Source: Deroplatys truncata (taxonomy: Eukaryota > Arthropoda > Insecta > Mantodea > Mantidae). From it: 64,000 nucleotides of DNA. Each line of letters begins with the position of its first letter. The stretch's first letter is position 1. Below are positions 21,231 through 32,699 of this stretch, one piece after another. Position numbers and translations under genes: made by a program. The DNA is taken from positions 60,496,539 to 60,560,538 of the forward strand of contig CM060976.1 in the NCBI GenBank assembly GCA_030765065.1. Direction: 5' to 3'. The notes beneath the pieces are model-generated. The model saw only the letters and a program-made list of their open reading frames with translations. It made no database searches and was not told the DNA's origin.

Positions 21231-21600
21231 TCGGATAAATACACAACTTGATTTTATTTAGGTCCTCCAACTTCCAAGTATGCGACAGGAAGGTTTTCGC
21301 GAAATTCACTTCCCTTTACACGGAACAAGTATGGTTTTAATGTTCCCAAAACGGCTCTATGGATATTGATTGAAATATCATATGTTTGACACGAAAATAA
21401 AATGTTCATTTTTAATTTGTTGTTAATAGTCGTTATTCTTATTGAATTTTGTATAATATTGTATGAATAGGACGCCATGAAACAAAGACTTAAGTTAGCA
21501 AAAATGTAGAGTTCATTAAAATACAATATTTGTATCAAATGATTATTTTCGTAGCGTAAGGCGTTTTCGAAATATTCCACGTATCAAAATTAAGTGCCGT
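21231..21600 (-). repeat. Family R copy 4, second part
   Basis: GATAAATACACAACTTG, CCAAGTATGCGACAGGAAGG and ATTGAAATATCATATGTTTG continue the family order of copy 3 after the inserted fragment. The distal end is lost after about 21600. Confidence 0.7.
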
Positions 21601-21827
21601 ATCTGAGGTAAGATGCCTAAAAGTTTCCAATTCTTCTGTTTTGTTCTCCTTCGCAAGAGCTCGACACCACCAAAAGTACGTCTACTAAGCTTGCTTTACT
21701 ACGCCATAGAGAAGTAATTTATACCTTCATGCTTCCAATAAGCATTTGAACGTTTCCTCCGCAAGCTGTAACTATTTATTGTCAAATTTGAAGTCATTTC
21801 TAAACAATGTAACGTGCGTTAGGAGTT

Positions 21828-22358
21828 AGGGGTCTTCAGTAGCTGGAGCACAACACCGCACGTAGGCCAAAGTGGGCCCTTTATGCTTCAAACGTGAGGG
21901 GATGAAGAAGAGACCCGAAGGTCTACCAAATCCGGACGACGATGTGCCCCAGCAAAAGGGGTCGTTAAGATTCCAGCATGACACCAATCCTGACGCCGAC
22001 CAGCTCTGCCTTAGCCACCAGCAACCTGGAGTTCCCGGAAATAGCCGAGACATACCAGGAAGGAAGGGACCTCAGCAGTCCCATCAAATTCCAGGGAGAA
22101 ATCTTAACTAAGTCCGCCATCCTGTCGCAACACACCAACCGCCGTCGCCTGGTGCTACAACCCTAAAACAGATCAACTGAAACAGATGAAATGAGATGAT
22201 TGAGACATGAAATGATGGACAAGAAATCGTGGTAGAAGAAGAACCACCCCAGCATTCGCCTAACGACCCGGGGAAACCACTAAAAGGACTGTGGTCAGAG
22301 TAGCCGGCCCGACGGGAATCGAATCCGGGACCTCACGCGGAGCCATCTCGCCCGGTAG
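21828..22358 (-). repeat. SINE family B, variant B'
   Basis: The plus strand reads GAGGGGATGAAGAAGAGACC, AAGGGGTCGTTAAGATTCCAG, CACCCCAGCATTCGCCTAAC and then a tRNA-like head on the reverse strand (CGACGGGAATCGAATCCGGG on the plus strand). Same order as 39705-40215. Confidence 0.65.
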
Positions 22359-23397
22359 TAATGTGTTACTCCTTTTCCAAAACCCATACCTATTCTGAGT
22401 TATTCCTTAAAAACTTATTTTTCTGTCTATTCCCTGTTGATCATGACCAGGAATAGGAATTTCTAAGCAGTAAATCCACGACGGAAGGAAGTAAAGTTGA
22501 ACTGTTACTAGACTATAGGAGGAACATCGCAGGTAGAAAACCACCCCATACCTCGTACAGTATTTTGGTATTGCAGGCAGCACTCTGCACAAGTTGATGT
22601 TTACGTTCTTTGTAGTGATAATGTCTTAGTTTAGATAACTTGAAGCCAACTGCTTAGGAATTGCTATGCCTGATCATGAACGACATTCGTGGAAAATAAT
22701 ACCAACATTACCTTGGTAATAAACGTTTTGTAAGCTAAGATAACATCTTAAGGAATAATTAAATGATTACCATGATACAATGTAATCTTTGCATGAGCGA
22801 CCGCTCCAAAACTCAGTGCCTAAAATATGGAAAGATTAAAACGAACAGCTGTCACTTTCTCATTCTCTCTTACTCCCAGTTTCTTTCCCCCTCTCCCTCT
22901 CTCTCTCTCTTCCTATATCTCCGTATTTACTTACCCCTTCCTTTCCTCTCTATATCTCTCCCTCTTTCTCTCTCTCTCTCTCTTTTTCTCTTTCATACTC
23001 CTCCCACACTCGCCCTCCTTTTCCTTCTCTCTATAAATCTTGCATGTCATGTGTTTTGACAAAGCAGTAAAACTCATCTTTCTGAGCTGTTAATAAACAT
23101 TAAAACATGAAGAAGAAAGAACATAGAGGAGGAGGGGGAGGAGGAGAAGAACTGGTATTTTGTTTGTCATCTGCCTGTTTAGTTTAGCTGTTAGCTCGTT
23201 AAAATGGATACAGAAGGATTTGCTTTCATTCATTCTTAATGAAAAAAGAGAAGAAGCAGAAGAAAAGGAATGTTATGTGGTCAAATAAAATAATACAAAT
23301 GAATCAACACTAAACTGTAGGCATTATATGCAGAACTTGTAGTATCCAAAGAATGCAGAATGACAGAAACCTGTTTAATATTTTGCAACCATTGTTA
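22359..23397. other. Unassigned intergenic sequence with CT-rich tract
   Basis: A pyrimidine-rich (CT/CCT) tract spans about 22858-23030 and a GGAGGA stretch lies near 23130. Frames here are low-complexity. No gene recognised. Confidence 0.5.
22858..23030. repeat. CT-rich low-complexity tract
   Basis: Long runs of TCTCTC and CCTTTC, with one uninterrupted CTCTCTCTCTCTCT run near 22970. Confidence 0.85.
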
Positions 23398-23596
23398 CAA
23401 AAGGTTGTTTTTCTATCTACTTCATGTTAATCCAGATAACTCTATGCAGAAAAGGTTTCATTATACATTTCGATACAGGAGGCTGAGGCCATAGTAAAAT
23501 CCTTAAAAAGTGGGTCGCTATATACTGACTTTGAAATGTCATACCTTTTGTACGACACCGCTAGAAACAAATGAATGTTGACTTAGCACTTCAAAA
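23398..23596 (+). repeat. Family R copy 5, truncated
   Basis: GTTTTTCTATCTACTTCATG, then a TTTCATTATACATTTCG-type block and GTGGGTCGCTATATACTGAC, as in the first 200 bases of a full copy. It stops where copy 6 begins. Confidence 0.7.
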
Positions 23597-24487
23597 TATA
23601 TCATGTGTTACGTTCACATGGCTTTCTCTAGCCACTGTTATTTATTTTATATGGTTTCCACAAACCATTCACACAAGAAATAATTCTTCTATCTACTTCG
23701 TGTTAAACCAGATAGAGTTAGCAAAACACCTTCAGTACACATTTCGTTGTAGGTACAGAAGGACACGGGAGGCTGAAGCGATACTCAAATTTTTAAAAAG
23801 CGATCGCTATATACTGACTAAGAAATTACATGTTCTTTCCTGACATTACGAGAAACAACTAAATGAAGACAGCACTTAAAAAATGATGAAGTATTGAAAA
23901 TTTCAAAATCATAACAATGGATATCTCGGAAATGGCTGATGGCATAAAGAATATTTGAAATAGTTTGTTTATACCAGACAGATCTCGCATTTTTGGTGCA
24001 ATAAGTTTTTGTATGTTTTACGATTTATCAGTTATACAAAATTATACGCAATTCTTTTAAAATGAAGTGAACTACACATGCTATTCGCAGAAAATTAAAA
24101 ACATGAAATTTATGCATGTAAATACGTTAAACATACGTATTTTAATAAAAATCATTGGAACCATTTTGAGAAAATAACAAAAATGTTAAATGTAAAAGCT
24201 ACTTTGGGTTGGGGGACTTTTTTTGGAAATGTTCTTGCCGTATTCTTTGAAGATACTGAATTTAAATACCAACTTAAGTATTTATCCAAAATGTCGTTTG
24301 TAGTTTGCTGCTCATAGACACACATACAGACATACATACACGCATACACATGGACACTTTTTTCTAAAAATGTTTTTATTCAGGGGACCTCAAAATACGC
24401 ATTTCCGGTGAAACCTCGGTATCTAATTTTTGGGTAGAATGTAATACTTCCTGTATCTACTATACGCTGATACTAGAGAAAGTAAAA
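23597..24487 (+). repeat. Family R copy 6, near full length
   Basis: Starts with TGTGTTACGTTCACATGGC and ends CTACTATACGCTGATACTAG, then AGAAAGT. About 890 bases, matching copies 3 and 12 in length. The palindrome near the end is partly decayed. No coding frame. Confidence 0.85.
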
Positions 24488-24718
24488 ACATCCAGCTTTT
24501 GTAAAAATGTAATTTTAACGTTAACCCCTTATGTCTAACGTAGCTAATTCGCATCATTATTTTGTTTAGCTAATACTAGTTATGAGCGTTTAGGAAGACA
24601 AAGATTATTAATTATGTAAATGTTTGGGAAAGTATAAGCTTTGGAGTCCCCTTGAGGATTGATTTACAGTTTATAGAAACAAGAGCAAATCCATCCTGAA
24701 TCGCAGAAAGTCGCTATA
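24488..24718. other. Unassigned short spacer
   Basis: AT-rich, nothing recognised. Confidence 0.5.
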
Positions 24719-24980
24719 CAAGAAAGGGTGCAGCAACAAAAGAAAAGGTGAAGGTGCGGACGAACAGAGATGCTCTGCCCCGGGTGCGGGGCTTTTTCGC
24801 TTCTACCGTGACCCCTGGGAGAGACTCGAAGGGCGACCAGATCCGGATGACAACGGACGTAAGCATGGGCGGCTCCCTAACGTTTCCAGATCTAACGTAT
24901 CCTCCACCGTTCGGGCCCACCCACAAGCCTCCAAACCCACGGCGGTCCCCTCCTGGTCAGCCCACTCGAAGAAAATAGGG
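24719..24980 (-). repeat. SINE family B', 3' half
   Basis: GGGAGAGACTCGAAGGGCGA, CCAGATCCGGATGACAACGG and GGGCGGCTCCCTAACG match the plus strand of 39780-39870. The tRNA-like head half is absent. Confidence 0.65.
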
Positions 24981-25130
24981 GAGAAAGTAGCAGCACAGAA
25001 CTAGAAATGAATCGTAGTGCATGTGGTCTGACAAAATCTGTAGTCCATCATTCACTAACATGCTGAGTGGCGTATTCACTGTCTGTGAATGAAGTAAGAT
25101 AAAACTCTAAAAATCTAATACTTAAACAAA

Positions 25131-25230
25131 AGTTAACTCTATATTAAAAAAAACTTGACTAAGACCAGGCTAAGGTCTATTAAAAGTATAATTAATTTAT
25201 ATAATAACAACAACAAAATAATTAAAACCC

Positions 25231-25290
<60 letters not shown>

Positions 25291-25533
25291 TATAAGCACC
25301 CAGCACTGAAGTACTTGCAATAAGCAGGTCGCCGCTAAGTTTGTCACCTCGAGGAAGATGCCTTGGTAGGTATGTCTGGGAAAACAACTTGAGTCAATTG
25401 GGGAATTCAATGCCCCACCGGCATGTTGTCACAGTAGCTCAATGGTTAGAGCAACCGCACGGAGAGCGGGAGAACCGTGTTCAAATCCCGGCTGTGGCAT
25501 TGAATTTTTCAGTTGACTCTATATTAAAAAAAA
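25131..25533 (+). mobile_element. SINE family E insertion flanked by 23-bp direct repeats
   Basis: Positions 25131-25153 and 25511-25533 are identical except for one A/G change (both contain ACTCTATATTAAAAAAAA), bracketing 357 bases. Inside are an (AAT)n run and the family E SINE: AACTTGAGTCAATTGGGGAA, CACCGGCATGTTGTCACAG, AGCTCAATGGTTAGAGCAAC and GTGTTCAAATCCCGGCTGTG, ending TTGAATTTTTCAG. The flanking repeats look like a target-site duplication. Confidence 0.75.
25231..25290. repeat. (AAT)n microsatellite
   Basis: About twenty uninterrupted units. It gives poly-leucine on the reverse strand. Confidence 0.95.
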
Positions 25534-26780
25534 AGTTGAGGTTATTACGTGTAGTAATCTAATTCAAACAAACATTAGATTTCTTATTTCTGATGCCATA
25601 TATGACCAAACTCAGACCATGAGATGGATTTTGGTTTCTTCTTTCAAGCGAAAACTAACTCAGGCATTAAGGGGTTAAAGCACGCGTTAAATACCATCTG
25701 GACAAATGAACATAGGAAACCTGAAAGTTTTTGTAAGCATCCTGTATCGGAACAGATTTTTGATTCAACCTAATAGTTTAATAAAACAGGTTATCTTTCT
25801 AATGATGGTAGCTCTAGCCTTAGCTCCAATAATGCCCCCTCCCGAAGCCAAAGCAAGCAAAATCGCCAGGTTGAAAGTTTGCGCAAAATGCTAAGGAAAG
25901 GTCTCGTGCGAACCAAGTGCCATCCTTGATCCACACTTCGATAATTAATATGTGGACATGGCAGGACGTTGAGGACCGGCCAGGTATTGGCTAACGCTCA
26001 CTTTGTTCTATCTTGGGACTATCTGCCTGACCAATTAAAATATATAAATAGAACCGCAAGGAGGGAGAGAGAGAGGGAGACTGTCTGTTGACGGGAAAGT
26101 GGAAAGAATGAGAACATCCTTTTTGGCAGGGGACAACGGCGGCCAAACAACTCGCCATGTGCAGGAGAAGCTCAGATGAAATGTAGCGAGACTTACATCG
26201 CTCCCTGGTGGGGTTACAAAGAGGCGCTTCACAAAACTGACCTTCCCCTGATACACAAGTAGAAACCTACACAGAAACTGGGTATCAATCTTGTTCCTGC
26301 GAACATCAATTTCGAGTAATACTATCTACACCGGAAAAGAGCAACCATTTCCCAACCTCACTACCTCAATCTTTCAATCAAAAGATTGTTCAAGTAGACC
26401 AGTAGCGTCTGCGGTGCAAGTTTGGGTAATAGCTCATGAAAAACAGTCCCCACGCCTACCTTCAATATACTCATCAACCACCACTGAGGTGGACCACCAC
26501 AAAAGATGAGATCTTTTAATTCAACAAAATCAGCATAGTTTACAGAAGGCCTTGTGTAGGCTAAAAAAGAATGTGAAGAAATTATTTTAAAGTATCTAAA
26601 GCAAAACTATAATAAGAGACATTTGGAGAAATGTACATGTAAGTTCGAAAATTGTGATTGATAACCAATTTTTACAGCAAGTAATAAGCATCAGTTATTT
26701 GTGATGCAATTTTAGAATAAATGGAGTAAATCTGAAAGTACCTACATTCCAAATGATGTGCAGAACGATTCTTAGAACCT
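25534..26780. other. Unassigned intergenic sequence
   Basis: A GAGAGA stretch near 26060-26085. No supported gene. Frames at 25706-25894, 26035-26256 and 26291-26509 lack motifs. Confidence 0.45.
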
Positions 26781-26808
26781 TAATAAATAAATAAATAAAT
26801 AAATAAAG
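26781..26808. repeat. (AAAT)n microsatellite
   Basis: Six to seven AAAT units. Confidence 0.9.
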
Positions 26809-26809
26809 G

Positions 26810-27155
26810 AATGGTACAACATTAAAATATTATAAAACTATAGCTGTTCCTCTGATGCTTTATGGGTGCAAAATCTGGGTAATGACAAAGAAGTTGGAAA
26901 GTAGAAAACAGGTTATGGAGATGAACTTTCGCCGAAGAACTAAAGGCTGTACAAAATTACACAGAATACGTAAAGAAGATATTAGAACAGAAATAATTAT
27001 ATATATTCAATAAATGATAAAAATCAGGGAATAACAAGAAAAATGGAAGCAATATCTGGAAAGAATGGAGCCAACTAGACTATTTAACGCAGCATATAAT
27101 CGTATATGAAAAGCTAAAACGAATTTAGGAATACTATGAAAAAATCTAATAAACA
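26810..27155 (+). pseudogene. LINE C-terminal remnant (post-RT region)
   Basis: Across frames the plus strand reads pieces such as YKTIAVPLMLYGCKIW, then MTKKLESRKQVMEMNF and RTKGCTKLHRIRKEDIRTEI. Near 27030 comes KWKQYLERMEPTRLF. This is the familiar C-terminal tail of a broad group of insect non-LTR retrotransposons (consensus L-Y-G-S-E-x-W, then D-x-I-R-N-E-x-I-R, W-x-x-H-(L/V)-x-R-M). The first part of the element, including the polymerase active site, is missing, as is usual for 5'-truncated insertions. A second remnant of the same region lies at 41555-42010. Confidence 0.7.
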
Positions 27156-27164
27156 GCTGTGAGT

Positions 27165-27450
27165 GGAGAAGGTAGCCGAGGTCGTTAAGGCACGGATTGG
27201 TGCATAGGAATTCCACTATTCAAATCCCGCCAGGACCGTCCTCCCTGACAGGTTCTTTCTAGGTTTACCTCAGTTTTCATAACTAGCAAATGCCATGGAG
27301 GTACTCTAAAAAAGCTTAGACCTGGAACGTTTCCTTTCCAAATTCCCTTTCCCAATTATAAGTTTATTTCATATATATGATCAGCGTATATCGCCTGTGG
27401 TGACGTATGTAGTAAGAGCGGGCGTTAAACACTACTAAAAGATATATCTC
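27165..27450 (+). repeat. SINE family C
   Basis: A tRNA-like head (AAGGTAGCCGAGGTCGTTAA, then CACTATTCAAATCCCGCCAG) is followed by a body with CCTCAGTTTTCATAACTAGC, AACGTTTCCTTTCCAAATTC and CCCAATTATAAGTTTATTTC. It ends near GTAGTAAGAGCGG. Its body matches 5446-5612 in reverse. Confidence 0.7.
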
Positions 27451-27514
27451 TAATGGTTAATCCTGCTCTTGTTAAACTGGTTCAATTTATCTTTCGGATT
27501 TTAGAATAAATAAA

Positions 27515-28717
27515 TATAAATATTCAAAGTGGGTACCAATAATGTTTTTAAAAATGACAGAACATTATTTTCCAAATGCTATATTATCATTACACCTTAT
27601 ATTATCAATACCTTACACCTTACACTACCTCTCCACATAGTCACCGCCGTTATTCAGGCATTTGTCGTAACGGGAAACCAGTTTTTGTATGCCTTTGTCA
27701 GAGAATGATGCCGCCTGTGATAATAGCCAAGTCTGCACTTCTTGTTTCACAACATCACAGTCGTTGAAATTTTTTCCACCAAACGAAGAAACGGATGAAA
27801 AACGCTTGCTGCCAAATCCGGACTGTAGGTAGAGTGGTCGAATTGTTCCCAACCTTTGTTCTGTATTGCACGACGAGTTTTCGTAGTGTCTCACAATAGA
27901 CCCTTTGTAGATTGTTGCATTCCTGGGCAAGAATTCAACCAGAAGAATACCTTGTCTGGTGCCGAAAACCGTGCACATGACCTTGCGAGCGGATATTGTC
28001 TGTGAATTTCTTCTTCACGGGATGCTGTGTGCCTCCACTCCATGGATTGTTGCTTTGATTCAGGAGTGATGTGAGACACCCATGTCCCATCACCTGTAAC
28101 GATGTGCGTTAGCATATCGCTTGATAAAGGTCATTGCAGCGGCAGATCGCTTGTTCTTGTGCTCATCAGTAAGATTTTTAGGCATTCATCTTGAGCACAA
28201 TTTCCGTTGAGCGTTCTGTCACAATGTTGTAGGGGACCGACCTTGAAAATTGTGGATAATGCTAAGACAACAACGACATGGTGAAACGCCTGTCCTCGCG
28301 AATGTTTTCCTCCACAGCTTGCACTAAACCATCCATGATCACAGAACTGCCGGCCGCTCCGCTGTTCATCATACTCATTTTAAGAACCTTCAGTAAACTG
28401 CCTAACCCACTTCCTCACCATTCCATCACTCATTATTGTTTCCCCATAAACCTCACGCAATTGGCGATGAATTTTTGCTGGCGTAACATTTCTCACATTC
28501 AAAAAACGAATCACGCATGTGACTTCACAGATCGTTCGATTGTTTTGAACATTTCGAAACGTTCTAATAACAGGAAGACACAAAGTGACGATTGATCGCA
28601 GCTGCGTCTGGCCTTCTAATGAATGGAGGAAGTGATTGGCATGCTCAAAATGGGGACTGCAGCGCTGCAGCGGAAAAATATTAAAACGGTACTTACTTTA
28701 AAAGCACTCCTCGTATA
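27515..28717 (-). mobile_element. Mariner-type transposon, internally deleted
   Basis: Ends are related inverted repeats. On the left is TATAAATATTCAAAGTGGGT; the right, reverse complemented, is TATACGAGGAGTGCTTTTAA followed by AGTAAGTACC. The transposase on the reverse strand is broken. TA at both outer edges fits mariner insertion. Confidence 0.7.
27625..28590 (-). pseudogene. Mariner transposase, second catalytic aspartate deleted
   Basis: The N-terminal DNA-binding part (28583-28380) shows VTPAKIHRQLREVYGETIMS and GMVRKWVRQF. The middle (28115-27891) has TGDGTWVSHITPESKQQSME. The block T-G-D-E-T-W-V is standard, and here E is G but the first catalytic D stays. A frame change follows near 27950 (VFGTRQGILLVEFLP). 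The segment that normally carries the L-H-D-N-A-R-P-H motif is missing, and the frame jumps to a Y-S-P-D-L-A-type stretch near 27830. The end (27780-27625) has VQTWLLSQAASF and LVSRYDKCLNNGGDYVE. The enzyme would cut and paste the element, but frameshifts and the lost aspartate make it inactive. Confidence 0.8.
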
Positions 28718-29250
28718 TTGGGTGTTTGTAAGCGAAGATGAGAGCAGTTCTTCAACTTGTAGCGATTACAGTTGAGATATTATGCAACTTGCGAGGCATT
28801 TGGAAGCCAAACGAACATGACAGCGGGAGGGCACTCCCCTTTTAAAGGTAATATCCTCATTATCAACCCGATCACTCTCGCTAGCACAGCAGATATTAAC
28901 CAATGGATCCTGCACGCTAACTCTAAGACGTTACTAGGTCTTTGCTTCTCTTTTTTCACATGCATTGTTCGAAAAACTTTATGTAAAGATTTCATTAGCT
29001 TTGTTGGAGAACCTGTAGTCTTATTGCATTCGAGATTAATCTCTGCTTCTCTCCATCTATGACTTTCTCATTCTCACTCTTTCTCTCTCTCTCTCCCTGT
29101 ATCACTCTCTCTTTCTCTCATGCTCACATCTCTCTCGCTCTCCTGTGTGAAATATATATGCTATATAATGTTTTAAAATCAGTGTAAACACATAACATTG
29201 TATGTTCATAAAAATTAAAACAAAGATGTAATATACAAAACTGTGATTAT
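28718..29250. other. Unassigned intergenic sequence with CT tract
   Basis: A CT-rich stretch at about 29050-29135. The overlapping frames at 28772-29062 and 28780-28995 have no motif I recognise. Confidence 0.45.
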
Positions 29251-29251
29251 C

Positions 29252-29400
29252 GAGCAGGATAGCTCAGGCGGTAACGCCTGTGGCCGAATTCGGGAGATCC
29301 AGGGTTCAAATTCCGTGGCCCACCAATCTGACAGAGGTTCTTTCGTGATTTTTCTCAGCCGCCAAGGTAAATACCGGATTGTATGTTTAATACCACAATC
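29252..29400 (+). repeat. SINE family B-like head and partial body
   Basis: GAGCAGGATAGCTCAGGCGG, GATCCAGGGTTCAAATTCCG and GGTTCTTTCGTGATTTTTCT form a tRNA-like head and the start of a body. A diverged relative is at 32312-32450. Confidence 0.6.
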
Positions 29401-30194
29401 CAAAGTTATACCTTAAATCTAAAACAGAGTAAAACATAAATGAAAATGGTAATAGCGAATGCTCTGTCATCTATCCACAGATAATGAAAGCAGGCAGACT
29501 GGGCGGCACCCTAATGTGGTCTGCCCGACACGCATAGAAGCAGATATGCAGTTGCCTAGCACTAAGGTCTCTGAGGACACATTTCGAAGCTGCTATCCGT
29601 CCGCTGTATAGAAAAAGAGGTAAAGTTGCCTAGCACTAAAACATTTGTGGACGCGTGACGAAACAAAATGGTATGATACAAGGATGAGACCTAGAAGGTC
29701 CGCCACACACCGATCCACATGGTATCTGCTAACAGAGCGTCACGATATGACCACATAGTTAAAGCGACGTAAAAAATAGAGAGAGAAAATTGTGACTGTT
29801 CCTTAAATATGCTTGATATGTTCTCAGTATCCATGCTGAATAATTTACACACAAATAGTAGCAAACAGAAATGAAATATCTTATATGCCACACACACATG
29901 ACATTGTCTACCCATTACAACTTCACATAATCCCTCATATATGACAGTATTCATTTAAAAGCTATTCTACTTTTCAACTTACGTTACGATAAATGTTTGA
30001 CATAAATAATCCCAAATTAAGCAATATATGCATTTAGTTGCAATAACATTACAGAAAACAAAACAAAATTATTCTTATATCTTAACTCACTCTTTGTTAA
30101 TGACAAACCCCCATCTGGGGAGAAAAAGACATATGATGCTTTATAGTAGTCCTTTGGTAGGTCAATCAATGCAAACTTAAGAATATAACAACGA
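29401..30194. other. Unassigned intergenic sequence
   Basis: Only a short local duplication GTTGCCTAGCACTAA (29551 and 29626) was seen. No gene recognised. Confidence 0.5.
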
Positions 30195-30690
30195 ATTTTT
30201 AGAAAATGGCTAATGCTACAAAACAAATTATGTGTGTAATTTGATTACTTCATTAGCTTAATTTTTATGTAGTGAGTTTTTATATGTTACCTATTACTTT
30301 TATTGGTTAACAAAAATTACACAAAATATATTCAGAATAAAGAGCACGCATAGAAAATTAAATATATAATGTTATTAATCATACAAAAATCTTAAATAGC
30401 CAGAGCTATTTTTAGAAAATTAAAAATAACCAGATTGTTTTCCATGTAAAGAATATTTGGAGGTGGGGATTTTCTGGAAGATCGTGTGTCACATGCAAAT
30501 TTAAATACCAAATTTGGTATTTTTCGACTTTTCGTTGTTGCACATACATGTGTTCACATACGTTTTTTCTAAAAATGGTTTTTGATGTTCACTTAAAAAG
30601 CGTTTTTTAATCCAAATTTGATGTTGAATTTTTTGGTGAAACACAATACTTTCCCACTATAATAGCTAAGTTGTATAGAAAGTATGCTTT
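30195..30690 (+). repeat. Family R copy 7, 5' truncated
   Basis: AAATGGCTAATGCTACAAAAC, AAATTTAAATACCAAATTTGG and AACACAATACTTTCCCACTA keep family order. It ends near GTATAGAAAGTATG. Confidence 0.65.
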
Positions 30691-31365
30691 GTCCTATATT
30701 TTATTTCACACACTAAAATGTATAACATTATGTACATGTTTTATATTTTTTCTGATTGCTTGTTTTGTTATCTCCGTTTGTCCTAGGTTTACATTATATT
30801 CCTTCAAGCAGGGCATAATTATGTATTCATATTCTTTGTAATTAATATTTAGGATGTTAACATTTACGAATTTGTATTGTATTGCGCTTTGTATTAGCAA
30901 ACTCAGTCTTTATTTACATTCGTTTTCTCTCGTTTCTGTTATTCAGTTAACTCCATATACAGCTGTTTAAGAAATAAAGTTGACCTTCCAACGTTATTCT
31001 TTTAATTCAACCTATATAGAATAGAATTATATTAGTTTCCCTGCAGATATGCTTGGCTTTATGCACAGAAGAGCTACAATCACACCCGAGAAGTTGCTTG
31101 AGGCACGAGAAGGTCTCATGAGAGTTTAAATTATTTCCCATGGAATTAACTGAGAGCCCCTGCATCAGGTAGAGTAGACTAACCGTCCTACAGTCCAGTG
31201 CTGTGTGAAGCAACCTCTGCAGGGACATGCATGTGTTCTATACACAGCACCTCTCATTAGAAATCTGAGAACATTACCCAAATAATAAGTCCAATTTATT
31301 ACAATCAGAACCACCTTACCGTCTACAGCTGTTCTACAAATAATTCATAAAAAGCTTTTTATTTT
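30691..31365. other. Unassigned intergenic sequence
   Basis: AT-rich, with no repeat family or coding motif. Frames at 30706-30900 and 31007-31228 lack support. Confidence 0.45.
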
Positions 31366-32172
31366 CTCTACTATGTACATAGTAGGTAGAGAAGGTACTG
31401 CCTTCGATAACCAGATTTCACCGGAAATACGTGTTTTGAGGCTCCTTAAAACCAGAAAAATCATTTTTAAAAAAAGGTGCGCGCGTGTGTGTTTGTGAGC
31501 AGCATAACTCAAAATCGAAAACTTGGATAAATTCCAAACTAGACGTTTAGGTTCAGTACCTTCCAAAGATACGACATGAAGATCTTCATAAAAATACCCC
31601 CACAGAAACTACCATTTACATGGAAACATTTTTCGAAAGCTTTGATTTTCTAAAAGACTGCTCTAACGATTTTGATTAAAGTATTAAAGATGTTTACATA
31701 ACAAAGAAAATGTATATATTGAATTTTCTGGAAATAGTCTGTGAAATCCTCTTGATTCGGAAGAAATTTTAATCTTGTATAACTCGTAAACGATAAGCGA
31801 TAGCCTAAAATACACGTCACAAAAATTGTATATCTCTTTAAAACACACAATTTGTGTTCAAATAACGTTTTTGTAGCATGAGCCATTTCTGAGATATCCA
31901 TTATTAATGGTTCGAATTGTTCAATACTTAGCCATTCTTTTAAAGTCCCGTCGATTTTCAGCTGCTTAAGGCTAGTGTATAACGTTCTAAAACATTTGAC
32001 TATCGCTATTCCCTTTGTATCTATAACTAAATGTGCAATACAGCTATTTCCGGAATATCTCGATTAAAATGAAGTAGATAGGAAATAAACTTTCGTAAAA
32101 ATAATTTGTATACCCACTAATAAGCCTTAGAAGGTAGAGAAAGTTAAGTGAATGTAACACATCAGACTTTTG
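31366..32172 (-). repeat. Family R copy 8
   Basis: The plus strand begins TTTTCTCTACTATGTACATAG; CTACTATGTACATAGTAG at 31370-31387 is a perfect 18-bp palindrome. It ends GAGAAAGTTAAGTGAATG, then AACACATCAGACTTTT. The interior has the CGCGCGTGTGTG run and CAGCATAACTCAAAATCG. Confidence 0.85.
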
Positions 32173-32699
32173 GTTACTTCCTGTTAGCACACACTCCTGT
32201 TAGCACACACAGGACGACAGTCAAATGTTTAAAAAGCTGTTGATTTGTGCTGCCTTCGTATAGCATATTGTTTGCGTGGGCTGATGAGAAACAAAAGAAA
32301 GAATACCGAGACAGTATGGTTCAGGCGATAGCGCCTGTAGCTTCCGTTTGGGAGTTTAGGTATTTAAATCCCATGTAACGGCCAGACTTCTTTTTTGTGG
32401 TTTCTCTCAATTACCAGATAAATATCCAATACTACAACCCTAATCTCCAGACACAGAAAAGAAAGAAGTAAAATGTGGCTCCTAAACAACTAAGACAAAC
32501 TGTTCGGCCCCACACTGGGTGTACCTACCCACAGAACTATAATCTCATTATCATGAAGCATTCACCTTCGATTAAGTAAACAGAAAGTAACTATATGTCA
32601 CAGAAAGGCTACTATGCAACTAAGACCATCTATTAAGTAAATATGTAATCAAATGCATCAAAGAAATACAAGAACACTAGATGTTGACGCGAGGTTAAA
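32173..32699. other. Spacer with diverged SINE head
   Basis: GACAGTATGGTTCAGGCGAT and the following AGCGCCTGTAGC stretch (about 32312-32370) look like a decayed family B head. ACACACTCCTGTTAGC is locally duplicated near 32190. Nothing else recognised. Confidence 0.4.

Noticed and set aside
28772..29062. 96-codon frame and its antisense partner at 28780-28995
   Set aside because: Mirror frames on both strands, no motif in either.
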